From Isoetes taiwanensis (Eukaryota > Streptophyta > Lycopodiopsida > Isoetales > Isoetaceae): a DNA stretch of 64,000 bases. This document shows positions 1 to 12,188 of the stretch, one piece after another; within the stretch, counting starts at the first letter, position 1; every line of letters starts with the position of its first letter. Location of the stretch: positions 1,158,116-1,222,115 of the forward strand of contig JAJEKV010000100.1 in assembly GCA_021234155.1 (NCBI GenBank). Reading direction: 5' to 3'. The notes beneath the pieces were generated by a model. The model had not been told where the DNA came from. It worked only from the letters and a program-made list of their open reading frames with translations, and searched no databases. The translations under genes were made by a program, and so were the position numbers.

Positions 1-245
1 GGGCATAGATCTACATTCCCCTAGCTTGGATACGAAAATTACATCGGGTACATTGAGGGTACCTCTATGTACATTGAGGAACATGTACATGTACATTTGG
101 CTATAGTTAAATGTGTTACATACATTTTACATTTTATGTACATGAAATGTACATGCTTGGCGAATGTACCGGATATTTCTCATTAGTTACGTTTTCATGT
201 TCTTTTATGTCTATTGAAATTTAGATCATTTGTTTGTTTTGCGAG

Positions 246-2151
246 ATGAGGCTGTTCTATCGAAGCGGCTTTAATGGCTGATGTTCTTGAGCCATCTGCA
301 TCGACTCTCTTCTGAGATTTTTCTTGAGCATAATAAGCGAGGCCGAATCTGTAGACCCTCAACCTTCCAGCTCAGATCACCAATGACATTTCACGATTGC
401 CGTAATAGAACCATCACACAGCGGTGCCTCCTCGAACATGGCAAAGTGAAGTTGAAATTGAGAGGATGGCAATTGAAAGCTAAAAGCGGTTGCGAGTCGC
501 GAGCCTTCAATGGCTGCACCTTGAGAAACTATTTCATCACCAAGTGCTAAATTAGTAGTGGAGAAGCTAAGAAAGATTCAGCTTACGTCTCGGCATCATC
601 TGCGGGGTCGGTTGGACTGTTCGAGGAAAAGCTACTGAAAAGGACCTGAGATCCAGATTTTAACCGGGGAGATACGAGGGAAAGAGAAGGTTGAGTTGGT
701 AGTTGAGTCCACTCAAAAGAGGAGGCAAAAGAATGCTGGTGATGGCACTCCAAAAAAGGAAAAAGCGAGGCAAAATCTCCGGCAACAAAAAAATGTCCTC
801 AGAAAAGAAAATCTCTAGGCAAAAAAGTGCCACCACCACCTAGAAAGAGGTATGTCCAAGATGAACTAATTTTGTTAAACATCTCAGATTTATGGTAATT
901 AACCACATTTTTTTTTGTACATAGGACCCGATCTGGCCGTGAAAAGCTGATCTGATCCTTACAGTCCGAACAGGAAAGAGGAAAGAAGGATCTACAAGCA
1001 AATATTGATGTGTGATAACAAATAAGGTGCGGCCGGTCCTCGAGAAGATCTGAAGGCGGTGATGAATTTACAAGGTGAGTAATATACAATTGATTACAAT
1101 AGATATATTCTTTTGCTAATGCTGTTGTTTCCTTATGCAGTTTAGTGAACCCGGCGAAAAGGTTGGTTCCATTCACTCCTTATAGGGACTGTCCTCTAAG
1201 CGCACCCTCTATCTTTCAAAGTGATGTTGGCGAGTTCTGGCTGGGCTGGACTTGACCTCTAAGATGGTAGATGTCTATGGGAGGTAGGCTAGCATTTCAA
1301 CATATTTATGTTATTTCATTCCCTAAGTCACTCATCTTATGTATTAATATGTAATCGGATTTGTGTGTGCGAGGTACCTTTGTGATCTTCCATCGATTGG
1401 AAACACAAGTTTTTTACGGTTCGGTAGGACACCTTCAATTTTGTGAATTCCCTCAAAGAGGGGGGGGCAGATGCAGAACACTAACATAAGGGAAGGGCTG
1501 GATGGCATTTTGATTGCAAGATGCCAATACATATTTGTTCAATTGCCAAGGCCCAAATGTGGCATTGGCGATACTTGTGCTTGCTTTGGTCCCTGAAAAG
1601 CTCTTTTCCATCTATAGCTAGCCCAAGTATCTGGATCCTCTCTCTGTCAAAGGCTATGTGCCGATGCTAAAGTGGTCAGTAAGTATGAGTTTCTGTTTTG
1701 TTTTTATGATTTGATTATTCTCATATTGCAATTTCTTATGCTTGATTTATTCTCACATTGCAATTTTGCGGGTTTCATAAGCTTGTGATCAATAACATGA
1801 TGCTTTCGGATCAGCGGCTTAAACCATGGTAGGAAGAACTTTGATGCTCTGTGTTTACGTCCTAAAATGCCGAAACTAGTACCAGCAACCCTTGCATGTA
1901 CATTGTGGCTTACATGCACAAATTCATAGATGCCTGGTTGATGCCTGCATTGAGCTCCATTTTTTGTAAGTAGAACATGTTATTTTTCCTATTAGTTATT
2001 TGTTGGTATAGTCCTCTAATACTTGTGCACCATCGAGATGACACCCGGTTGGTTCAGCGATGCCTATGCCAAGATCACGGAGGGATCATCTAATGGAGGC
2101 ATTAATTGTAGCCCGAGATGAATATACAAAGCGGTTGTTCCTACGGGGTAG
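246..2151 (+). pseudogene. Spliced transposon gene with a possible Ulp1-like (C48) protease region, copy 1
   Basis: The coding signal is split by plausible GT..AG introns, for example 850-925 (GTATGT..TACATAG) and 1074-1140 (GTGAGT..TATGCAG). An upstream intron appears to end just before 246. The early part encodes a Lys/Glu-rich, probably coiled-coil stretch. A later exon (about 1430-1620) encodes a segment resembling the beta-strand/His region of Ulp1 peptidases, and a further exon near 1870-1950 has an NPC..YIVAYMHKFID-like segment that could hold the catalytic Cys. The last exon ends at a TAG at 2149-2151 after a VVPT-like end. Ulp1-type SUMO-protease domains are known passengers in plant DNA transposons. 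The assignment rests on short motifs read across frames and is tentative. Reading-frame breaks coincide with suspected CAG/CTG errors. The gene lies directly upstream of the FCP1-like gene on the same strand. Confidence 0.4.
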
Positions 2152-2332
2152 ATAGTCCCTTTGACTTGTTTGTAAATTACGGATTTTGTATGAGCCATGC
2201 TCGACTTCTTTGTACTCAATAAGTAATGAAAAAAAATTAATTTATTTGTCTCACTTACACTGTGCAAATAACAATCGTGTAATTATCAATGTGTTTTCTC
2301 AATTATTATTATGCGAAATGTAATTATAAATT

Positions 2333-3617
2333 GTGAATCTCAAGTGTTTTCTTGCTGGCGAATTGAATCATCTAATTGGGGGAAAGCTCATTATCTTTGA
2401 CTTAAATTACGTGTTGGGCAAGAGTGTGCACAAGAATGAAAATATTAACTCAAGATACCAGCAGATCGAGAAAGATGAGCTTCAATTTAATATAGGAAGC
2501 GAGGTTTTTTTTCGAGGCCGAGGCGGGGTTAGCATCCTTTGTTAGCATTTGTAAGAGAAGGGGTTTGATGTTGCCATCTGGTCTTCACTCACTTCTAAAA
2601 ATCTTCAACCAATTGTGGAACATATTTGTGATGCTTTTTCCATAAAGCTGAAGTTTGTTTGACCCGGGCGGTGTTGGACTACGCCACACAAACACCCTCT
2701 TGAACCTCAAAGGGGTTGTTTGTGAAACCATTAAACTGTGGTATGGAAAGAGTACCCAGTACTATGGACATACGATTACGTCGTGACGAAAGATACAAAT
2801 CCACTTTGAATCTGTAGGAAGCTACATATGTCCCTTTCTCTTGGACCGCGATATTAGGCGGTATTGATTGCTTGTCATGGAGCTCATTCCATGGCTTAAT
2901 GGATTCAAAATGGCGAAGATGGTATAGTTTATGTGAAAGAGCATCCAATGACTAATGCGGCCGGATGGCATATCGAGGCGAGGGTGGAGCAGTTTTCTTT
3001 GGCAAACTATGGCGACAACTTGGGTAACTCTTTGCCTAAATTTAATCAATGCTCTGAACAAGGAATGGAAGCTTTGCCATCATGTTATTGGCCTCTCGAC
3101 TGGCCCATTGTTGAGTCAGAGACTTTGGCCGATGTACAAATTCAAATGTTATGAATATATGTATCAAAGTTTTTGTTCATTGCACTTGAGTACTCTGTTC
3201 TTATTGTCTTTCTTATTGGTACAATTATGAGTGTGTATACATAATTAAGTGATCTTCATTTGCTTTGTAGATGAATGGACTGAAACACAAAAGACTATTA
3301 AGAAACTAAGAGATAGAGTTCTGGCGCACCCGGAGGTAATACAAACCAACACAAAGTGCAAGTACATAGGGTTGAGGGACCAGATTATCGCCTCTATCTT
3401 CTTTGTTCACGAACTTTGGGAAAAGGTTGAGCAAATTGAAAATTATGAGGAGCGAGCAACCATGAAAGGTATATTGGCGACAAATCACTTGTTGCACAAC
3501 CCTTGGGGAAGGCACGTGTCTGGAAGATCTGACGGCCATGTAGGATGGAAAGGTTTGCCGGTGGCGCGTGCTATAGAAAGCCGCATGGACTCTTTGCTTT
3601 TAGAGGATATCTCTTGA
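2333..3617 (+). pseudogene. FCP1/CTD-phosphatase-like gene (HAD fold), transposon-borne, copy 1
   Basis: The first exon encodes KLIIFDLNYVLGKSV, the HAD-phosphatase motif I as it appears in plant FCP1-domain proteins (usually DLNGVL). A region equivalent to the AIWSSLTSKNLQPIVEH segment of the FCP1 core follows at about 2565-2625. Further on is the acidic (S)IDDE.YKSTLN motif, seen more clearly in the second copy. The 3' exon (about 3270-3617) encodes an uncharacterised helical tail ending in LLEDIS and a TGA. The family dephosphorylates phosphoserine on proteins such as the RNA polymerase II C-terminal domain. Motif I keeps the first Asp, but the second Asp of DxDxT is replaced by Asn, so catalysis is uncertain. 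Frame breaks in the middle are partly repaired in the other copy, which suggests sequence error. The upstream start is unclear because the first visible codon is GTG inside a probable exon. Confidence 0.6.
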
Positions 3618-3891
3618 CCTCTCGTGGGGCTGGAAGACATGATGCAATAGTCATAAGATATCAGGCTCCCTCTTGACATTTTGAAGCTTGGTCATGAATT
3701 ATGAGCCATGCTCATTTTTGGTGTGTTGTATTTATGTCCACAATATAAATATATCAACCATTTTGTACATGAAAACTGTCCATTTCTTATCTTTTGCCAT
3801 GGTGAAACCATTTTTAATGTTTATGCAATTCAACTTTCTTGTGTTCAATTCTAATCAACTTACACTTAACAAATTTTTATAATATTTGCGG

Positions 3892-3965
3892 AATTTACAG
3901 CGGATGTACATAAGATGTACATTGTTGTACATCTGCTGATGATGTACATAATGCACTTACGAAAG
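3892..3965. repeat. TGTACAT-rich repeat cluster after the FCP1-like gene, copy 1
   Basis: The stretch has several head-to-head TGTACAT/ATGTACA motifs (GATGTACATAAGATGTACAT and similar) between the convergent FCP1-like and transposase-like genes. The same motif family recurs in the transposase intron (5930-6260) and near both ends of the putative transposon. That is the pattern expected of transposase-binding subterminal repeats, though it could also be a simple-sequence expansion. Confidence 0.6.
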
Positions 3966-4215
3966 TAGTTCTTCGGTTCTTATAACAAAGTATTACAATA
4001 TTTCAGGGAAAGTACTCAGATCGACTTAGTCCATGTCATCTACAATTCTGGAAGTTGTGATAACAATGTCTCATGGACTTCATCGGCAAAGTGAAATCTT
4101 TGCCCCCCGACTTGTGTTTTACTTTCTTGAATGGGATTGAACCCCAATCCACGGTCTGCGGTACCAAAACATTCTTAGTAGGAGGCGGTTTATACTTATT
4201 ATGGCGACACTGGGA

Positions 4216-7115
4216 TTAGTTCATAATATTGTCCTTCAATGACACTAGTGCCCGTGAGTATTCATTTCCATAGTCATCAATTGAATCTTCTTCCAATGCA
4301 TGCTTTTCCACGGTGCACATGAGAACATAGTATGAAACACCTTCCACATTAATGCAGTCTTTTGCAAAAGACACAAATACATGCGGCGATTGATTGTCAT
4401 CTAAACCTGCCCTAGTCCCTGCATACAAAACATCCACATCATTTTTCAGCTTCAACCGAGGAGGCAATATGATCGTGGGCTCCAAACTTTTAGAGACCAT
4501 TCTCCCACAATGTTTAATGTTCTCACAATTCAACCAATTGAAGTTAATGCAAGCATCACAAAAGCCGCGAGGTCTATGTGCATAGCAACTTTGTTGGATC
4601 TGCTGGGTTTATAGTTGACCACAGAATGTATCTCTGAGTTTAAAGTCTTGCAATTGAATGCTTGCTGCCTGTTCACATCTGTTTTTCCAACCTCCCAAAA
4701 CACCCTTTCACAATCCGATTCCTTGGCCCTTAAAACTACACAAAATTTTGTTTTGCTTTTTCATCCTTTTGGCATGCCATTTTGTTTTCTCTGCTCGCTC
4801 TCAAGCCACAACTTTTGCTGCTTACCGGGCCATCATGTGTGCCTTTCCATGGCGGATCGAAGAAATTCCATATCACTTTCAATTTTTATTTTCAACATGG
4901 TATCTGATTCCATACCATGCCGATCGATTTGAATTGAGATGCACAACCATCCGACACACACATAATGAAGGTTTATGTGTCCACCTCCATTATTCTTAAG
5001 CCACCCAAATGTAATTTAAAACCATGTTGCACAAAATGAGTGTCATGCTTCTGTCATCATGCGAAACATAGAAATGCCTTTGTTTTTAAGCTTACCTTCT
5101 ATTTTCATCATTGAAATATGGACCAAAATACTAATTTGTTGAGGATTTCAATGCTTTCGGATTACACTACGTCACTGGTTTCAATGTGTAGTTCTCTGCA
5201 AAGTCAACAACGGACAACACACTATTATCAGGGAGTTTCTCAACACATCTTTTAAAGTTTTGCTTTCTGCCCGATTAATCTTTGTAAAGTTATGATCACG
5301 TAAACTTAGCAAGCTGATTTTTCATGTTCTTTAACAAAGCGGATGCTTTGTCATTTGATCAACTAATCTAAGCCTTACGGATGTACCTTTTTTTTTTGGA
5401 TGGCTCATTGACACATGCATATACTTGCTAGTCCAATTAAATTCCATCTTCCTCGTTTGACCCGGATGTCTAATTTCTTCACTCCACATTCATCACATTA
5501 AGCCTTTGATGCATTTTAGTTTATGCCATTCATCAGTCACATATTTCTCAAATTTGTTGACCTCCACAAGATACTAACATTATCAAAAGTCTTCTTGTTT
5601 GCTTGACATACTCCATTGTTTTCTTTGGGATGCCCTGAACCGGACGGCGGCGAAAGTGCAATTAACATGTAGGGATCTCCTCATATCATTGAAGGCCTTT
5701 ACAATGCGGATGCTTGCTCATGTTTGACACAACAACATGTGTTTCTCTCCTTCAATTTCCTTATGCAATCAGGTTTGGATACTTTCGGTAGGCGAATTTT
5801 GGTATCGGGGATTACGATATACAAACTATTGATAAAGCTTCGGTGCAATAACAAAAAGCATTAAAAGACCATGTTAGCAAAATGATGCGGCAACCGGATG
5901 CCAAAAAGTATTGAACTATACTATTGTACAATTAATGTATGTTCTATGTACATAAAATGTCCATCCAACGATTCCAGCGATCACATTCTTGTACATCTAA
6001 TGTACATCTAATGTACATCAATTACATCTAATGTACGATAGCAGTTCCAGCGAACATCAATGTACATCAATGTACATCCAATGTACATCTAATTAATGTT
6101 CAATATTAGTACATCACATTAATGTTACAATATTAGTACAACTAATGTACATATGTCGATTTGTTTGGCTTCATTACGAAAGTACACTAAAATGTAAAAT
6201 GATGTAATTTTGATATTCAAGTACATGTAAATGCATTTGCATGGACATGTAAGTGTTAATGGATGTACATCTAAAAAGTACCTAATAGCACATCAACTTT
6301 GCAAGATTTCTGCTACTATGTAAACAATGTATAAATGTAAACAATGTAAAATGCAATACATTTCATGAAAACCATGTGTATTCATTACTTGAGGTCACTT
6401 TCGAACGAACTAGAATGTCCGGAAGAAAGTCATGAAAGAATTTTGGAAGAAAACATAATCTCAAAGCTGAATTGATTCAATTACAAGAGCAAACACCGTG
6501 AGATATCAAAGGTATTGTATTGCTTGTGTTCTCCTCTTCATGACATCTCTAACCTTTGGTGAAACTTTGGTATTGTCAAGCCAAAATTCACGAACCTGAC
6601 ATTTGATTGAATCATCGATTCTATTTGATCTTGGCATCCTTCACTTAAAGCCCATACATTTGCTCCACTTAATGACATTATCTTCCTTCTTCTTTGCGGC
6701 TTTGGATAAATTTCTTGGCTGTATCTTTAGCAATTTTGAAGAAACATTCTTGTTTATATCTCCTTTTTCCAACAATCATTGATAACGATTGAATGTTTTT
6801 GCACCAATTTATCTTTGCTATTAGCGGAGACTTTACTTCTTGAAGCCCATCTTTCAAGTTTCGATCATTGATTTCATAACAATAACCCGGAAGGATTTCC
6901 AATTACAGGGTTACGAGGAAAAAAGCTGTCATCTTGCAACAAAGCGATCACAAAAACTAATCTTTGATGCGGACAAAAGCGTTTACCCGATGGCTTTGAG
7001 GGATGCAATCCAGATCACAATCAACCAGCTTCTTTATTTGTTTTGTGGCATAACGGCCAATGTCGGCATACTGGCGCTTAGAACCATCACTTCCATTGGA
7101 ATTCTCACCCTCCAT
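4216..7115 (-). pseudogene. DDE-type DNA transposase-like gene (DFAENY / SDGCASQFK class), copy 1
   Basis: Read from the ATG at 7115 leftwards, the N-terminal exons encode a basic region with a REFWLDNTKVSPKVRDV-like segment. A Cys-rich exon with CCCVKHEQADLYVKAFND follows. The exon at about 5170-5215 keeps VVDFAENYTLK in frame, a probable first catalytic Asp. The exon at 4925-4954 encodes SDGCASQFKS, a probable second Asp. The downstream GHGKGTHDG box is damaged here but readable in copy 2. The gene ends with a stop at 4216-4218 after LVSLKDNIMN. The same order of motifs is known to me from uncharacterised transposases of animals and some plants, and I cannot assign a named superfamily. An intron at about 5900-6400 is packed with TGTACAT repeats. 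The gene converges on the FCP1-like gene, as in a multi-gene autonomous DNA transposon. Confidence 0.65.
5925..6262. repeat. TGTACATC(T)AA repeats inside the transposase-like gene, copy 1
   Basis: At least ten copies of the TGTACATCTAA/TGTACATCCAA motif, in both orientations, lie between the Cys-rich exon and the N-terminal exons of the minus-strand transposase-like gene. The matching block in the second copy is 30868-31215. No coding signal is visible within it. Confidence 0.75.
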
Positions 7116-7395
7116 GAACAGATTGAAATTGATTTGTATTTCTTGTAGATTCAATTGGCATGTATTTATACGGAATTCGTTCGGTGTTAGATCTGTGAAA
7201 GGGGAATTTGGGAAGGGAGGGGCGGATCCATTCGAATTGGTTGGTGGTTGATTGGTTAACCAAGAATTTGGGGAATGTGGGGATGATCTTGTAATCATTG
7301 CATATCGACACAAAGCGACAAACCATAGTATCTTGATGTACATCTAAAATGTACCCCAAAAAAGCACAAATTCGTCCTTCAATTCAGTACGATGT

Positions 7396-8649
7396 ACGTA
7401 CACCCTTTCATGCTTTTACCCCTTAGACAAGCTCTTGGTCTTTGTATCCCTCTAGGCAAGAAGGCTGTCAAACCAGTCCTACCAGCAGGCTTTATTTCCA
7501 GACGCTACTGACCTTTTTTAAGTGCTTCTCCATTTTTCGTGGCTTGTTGGCGGCATGGGAAGCGTCGGACATCTTTTGCGGCCCATGCCCCTCTATCCAC
7601 ACCCTCTTGGAGACTCCATGGTGGTGGGCACCCAACGCCTCCGGACCCTCGGCACCCCATTGGCAGCCTCGGTTCATCCCCTTACCACGAGAGGCGATGG
7701 GTTCTTGCGGTGTTGTCTCTATTCAAGCATAGTATGAGGAGGGAATTAAGCCCTCTTGTCTTGGCCTGAATTTGAGGCAAAAGTTCTGCTCTCTCGTTGG
7801 GATGTATCTCTATGGGAGAAGGTCTTGAGAAAAATTTGCCTCTTATGGTGCAAGTTGGTGTTCTTTGAAAGGGGTGCCATGGAATTTGTCATGAAAATAT
7901 TCACAAAGGCAAGCAATTTGTCCGGATCGATTATATAAGCCTTCTTTTAGCACCACAGCCCCTCCGGTTGCGGATGGATGGCACCTACATGTTCCACAAC
8001 CCACTTTGCGTCATTACATGGCGATGGCTTTTGGGATAGGTTGCTCCACCCTAAGGTCTCTGTCTTTGTGGTGGCGGGATATCCACAGTTACTGCGGGTT
8101 AATGCCTTTCGACATCGCTATGATCCGCATATCTGCGGTGTGCGGCTCGTCTTTTCGGACGTTGAGACTCTTGAGCATTGTCTCTTTCATTGTCGAGGTT
8201 CAACCCGGCGTCGGCTACAAGGTTTGTTTAATGCGATTACATTGAATTGCCGGGTGCATCCTTTTGGCGTCCTATCCCAGCGCATGGCCTCGGCTAAACA
8301 AAGGGCATTTCATCTTGGTTCGGTTGGCTCTATGAAGTGCGATATGGGGCGTCGCTGAATTCCACATCTTCGGGGCATTTATTCATGCGCACGGCGGTGT
8401 TATTCACGGTGGCCGAAAAAAAGATATTGGCTTGACCTACGAGTGTTCCTCCTTAACTTCGAGGCGGTGGGAGCATCTGGATTGATATCTTGAATTGATT
8501 CTTATCGTTAGTCTCTATTACGGGTAAGTACATTTGTGCTTGGCTCGTGCTCTGTGGCATCTTTGTGTGCTTACGGTTAGATGAGACATGTAAATTTTGT
8601 ACTTTTCTCTAAACTTTTTGGCTTTCATCCTTCAAAAAAAAAAAAAAAA
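7396..8649 (+). mobile_element. 5'-truncated LINE fragment with zf-RVT domain and poly(A) tail, copy 1
   Basis: The sequence ends in 16 A at 8634-8649, a retroposon tail. Upstream, 7978-8358 encodes a stretch with HGDGFWDRLLHPKVSVFV and ETLEHCLFHC. This matches the plan of the reverse-transcriptase zinc-binding domain (zf-RVT) found at the C-terminus of plant LINE ORF2: aromatic-rich start, CGV Cys pair, then E(x)LEHxxxxC. The endonuclease and most of the reverse transcriptase are absent, as in normal 5' truncation. Frames are interrupted several times. It is carried inside the 12-kb duplication, so it predates that event. The left boundary is approximate. Confidence 0.65.
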
Positions 8650-8980
8650 TGGCCCGACTAAATATTGGCATGAAATGTTCTTTGGGAAATTTACCGAGAT
8701 TGTAGAATCTAAAGTATCGTTAACTTGTTGTTGAAGTAACTTTCTATGCACTAAGGCATGGACTTACAAGCCCGAATGTGTCGAGAATGTGATGTTCATG
8801 TAATGGAAAGGTATTTTTTATGTCAAACATCTTGTCCAAAGTCATGGTCCTTATAAAATAGATCCATGAACATTTAAAACACAAACATTAATATATTGTT
8901 CATATAATTCCAAAGGACTGTTATACTTAGTGTAAGCTATAAAAAACATTATGCGGATCATTTCCAATGATTGAAAAGAC

Positions 8981-9871
8981 TCAAGATTCATCGAAAGGTC
9001 TCTTGATGTGAGATGGGTAATGGTCACATTCGAAAATTGTAGTAGAGTGTCGGGGCCGGTTGTTTTGGAAGTTGGTGAAGTCTAGCAGAAACAAGACATG
9101 TGCTTCAAACTACGGTGCCATTTATGATAGAGATTAGTAGTAAAGTATGGTTTGAGGCTATTGAATCTCCATACCTCGCCCTTTTTGACACTTTGTTGAT
9201 TGCTTTTGCATGCACAACTTCTGTTTTAAGTTGAGCGAGAATACTTTCTAGTTTACGCTTTTAGATAATTGGATTCCTCATCCTCCTTGTTTGCTGCTAC
9301 TCCCATGGCTTCGATCCATGCTAACATTGTTAAGTCTCCTACGTGCATCACGTGTAGAAATTAGATGAAAAGAAATCATGTAAACCCAGAATCTTCCAAA
9401 GCTATTCCATCTTTGCGTCATATTTTTTCCCTTTTAAATTTGAGTTGTTTAAGCCTATACGGAACAAAAGCATGTTTAAGAATAGGAGTACCTCTGAACT
9501 TCGTGATTTGCCTCTCGTTTGATTTTGTTCAATTGGTTTCCCCCTATCGGCATTGATCTCCTCAAGAATCGGTGAGTTTGCATTTTGGTGGAGATATGGA
9601 TTGTGATCTAGTGGATTAGATCTCCTCAGCCGTAGGAATCAACCAGTCACCATAGGTAAAGGGATTTTTATCCTTGTCTATTCCCCTTCTCCCACATTTT
9701 ACGATATGGCTCGTGCCATGCCAATGATTTGTTCCTTAACACGATTGGACATTCTGCCAAAAATACATCAACATCCTTTTCTCCAAAATCTTTCCCCTTG
9801 TCCTCTTTTACGACCCAATTAACTTCTTCTTTGCCCCACCACAGTGTTACACATCTCCCCTGTTTGTCAGG
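8981..9871 (-). pseudogene. Uncharacterised ORF, probably coiled-coil, copy 1 (broken)
   Basis: This is the equivalent of the better-preserved ORF at 33935-34823. In this copy the frame is cut many times by small indels at CAG/CTG-like sites. The short reading frame at 9365-9556 on the other strand is a shadow. No family is recognised. See the second copy for residue-level description. Confidence 0.45.
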
Positions 9872-10289
9872 TTTAGGGCAGATCCGGAAGGAAGTGAAGC
9901 GATGAACCCTAAAAACAAAGCCAATAGTTGTTCGGCATATCCCACAAACCTAGCTCAAATGAAAGGGCTTCACAAAAACAATTCAAACATGTAAAGGCAA
10001 AACCCCTATGGACCTTAAACAAATTTAGGGTTGGCGGGATCATCTCTTGAATATGGTCTACATAAGTTTCATATGGTCACATTGTTCTACATCACATAAG
10101 TTTTGTCTTGGACCTATCCACAAATTTAGGTTGGATTGGGTGTTCACAAATCGGGGTCTCCAAAGGGCCCCTAAGAATTATAAATTATTTTCCATGTATT
10201 TTTTTTGTTAAATATAATTTGCTATAATATCAAATGGGTTATACTCTTCTGGCCCGAGATAGCAACTAATCATGTAAACTAATGGGTCT

Positions 10290-12188
10290 ATAGCACTTCT
10301 ATACATGCATTTCTTAATCTTAATACATGCTTTTCCAAGTTTTACATGTGTTTTTCAATTGAGCTTGCATTCTATACATTTGTTAACCCTAAACCACAGG
10401 CCCCATGATATACATGTTAATCTTATGAAGTTGCGATTAAGCCCCATGATGTAAAACTTAGAATTGTATTTGAAGTAGCATATTCATACATGTATTGCAA
10501 TTGAAATTGCATTTTATCACGTTTGTCAATCTTAATAATACACCACATATACATGCTTATGAAGTTGCGGTAGAAATTGCGATTAAACATAAAGTTAAAA
10601 CTTAGAATTGCATTTTGAGCGTGTTTTGAACTTAAGAGGGTGGAGTGAAGGAACATTTTGCAAGGAATGGATCCTGCATTGCAAGGGTTGGGCTCTTACC
10701 ACGATGACCCAATCAACCTAAAAATTGGAGACACCTACATATATATGTTTTGTTTTAGAGATAAGCATGTGGGATATTTCAACCTATACATTTTACATTT
10801 AGAATTGCATATGCATGGTCTCATATATTGAACATCAACCTATACATTTACATTTAGGGTCTCATATGCATGGTCTCATATATAGATCAACCTATACATT
10901 TTACATTTGCAAAATATTGAGGTGGGTGGCTCACCGAGGTCAGGGTGTGAAATCGTATGCATGCAAACATCCTTTCCTCTTACGCCTCATTCCCAAATCG
11001 TATGCATGCAAACATCCTTTCCTCTTACTTCATTCCCAAAATTCTGCCTGTGGCTTCATTCGATCCATCTTCACCGATTGGAACTTCATTCGATCCCATC
11101 TTCCTATCCGAACTTATCGGGCTCAATGGCCAAGTTCAGATTCGGTTAGCGGTATTACTCGGTAGTATTAATTGCTCCTTGGCCCTTATTTCGGTCGGAA
11201 TGCGTGTCTTCATCAGGAGGCCATCCAGGTTATAGTGGTGTGATTCCTCACAGAGGTTGAGAAACTATCGAGGCACAAAAGCCCGTTTGTTCTATGGGGT
11301 TACGGAATGGGTTGATCAGGCTTACCCGATGATGAGCGTCTTACGGAAATGAAGATGTATGTCATGGAGGCGACCTTCATATAGAGGATGCCTTTTACGA
11401 AGATCAAACTTCTTGCTTGACCCTTTTTAGTTTTTAGATTTGTTTTTCTTAATCGGGGTTTCCTTGTTTGCAATAGCCGCCCTTGTGACTATTTTTTTGT
11501 AAAGCTTCCTCGGGGCTATGCCTTTTAGAAAATGCTTTTACTTACGAAAACGAGATGATTATTAGCGGACCTCCTCTTCTCTGTTGTTGCTTGACTATTT
11601 TTTGTGCTTTAGCCCCATTCTCTTAGTTTCCCTTTGTTCTTTAGTTAAATTGAACTATTTCTATCCTTTTATTCTTGTTCTATACGTTACATTCGCGTGG
11701 CACTACATTTCTATTCTTTATCGTTTCCAACTTCAAATGCACCTGAAGTACTTGCATGCCTGGTGAGAATCTCACACAAATTACATGAATGGCTACAACA
11801 AACCCACTTTGTCATACCAAACCCTATTTGATATTTGTCGGTGCATCTTGAAATCGTAGAACTATAGGAAATTACATACTTAAGTCATGCAAATCTGTTT
11901 AATATTTAACTTGCAATTTGAATTTGGCACAAGTTTTCGGAAGTCTGAGACTTAATAATCATGAAAACCATTTTAAATTTAACACAGCAGATTTGGCACT
12001 AGTATGAGGGCTTGAGAGTCATGTAAATACGTTCAATGTTTACTTGAATTTGGCACTTGAATTTGGAAGTATATATATAGAAACATGTTTGGTATTATTT
12101 AGTTTGCAACTCATACCAACTCAATTTAGCACAAAGTGTTTGCAATATGGGACACGAACCATGCAGAGACTTGTTTAGTGTAATGATC
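10290..12188 (+). repeat. Partial 3.8-kb tandem-array unit (first 1.9 kb only) in copy 1
   Basis: This block corresponds to the start of the tandem units at 35251 onwards. It has TATAGCACTTCTATACATGC at its left end, the duplicated CATGCATG-bearing leader near 10950-11040, and the small-ORF start at 11126. It stops at TGTAATGATC, exactly where the palindromic minisatellite region would begin in the array units. Direct repeats of about 55 bp (CCTATACATTTTACATTT core) lie at 10780-10915. Confidence 0.85.
11126..11390 (+). pseudogene. Small unit-encoded ORF, broken copy in segment 1
   Basis: The ATG context (CTCAATGGCCAAGTTC) and the downstream AGGAGGCCATCC and GTATGTCATGGAGG stretches match the intact 90-96-codon ORFs at 36095 and 43725. 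Here the frame is lost within the first 25 codons by several indels. Most of the differences from the intact copies fall at CAG/CTG triplets. Confidence 0.6.

Larger units (their letters stand above)
1..12188 (+). repeat. Copy 1 of a 12.2-kb direct segmental duplication (left edge cut by window)
   Basis: This segment aligns collinearly with 24929-37171 over its whole length. The first bases match at 24929 and the match ends at the shared 10-mer TGTAATGATC (12179-12188 against 37162-37171). After that, copy 1 continues into LTR-like DNA and copy 2 into a palindromic minisatellite. The true left end lies outside the window. Differences between copies are small indels and substitutions concentrated at CAG/CTG triplets. 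Gene order is the same in both copies. Confidence 0.93.

Noticed and set aside
799-1176. Minus-strand ORF of 125 codons and its equivalent at 25526-25879
   Set aside because: Lies opposite an exon-intron-exon stretch of the plus-strand gene with good splice signals. The frame is not conserved between the copies.
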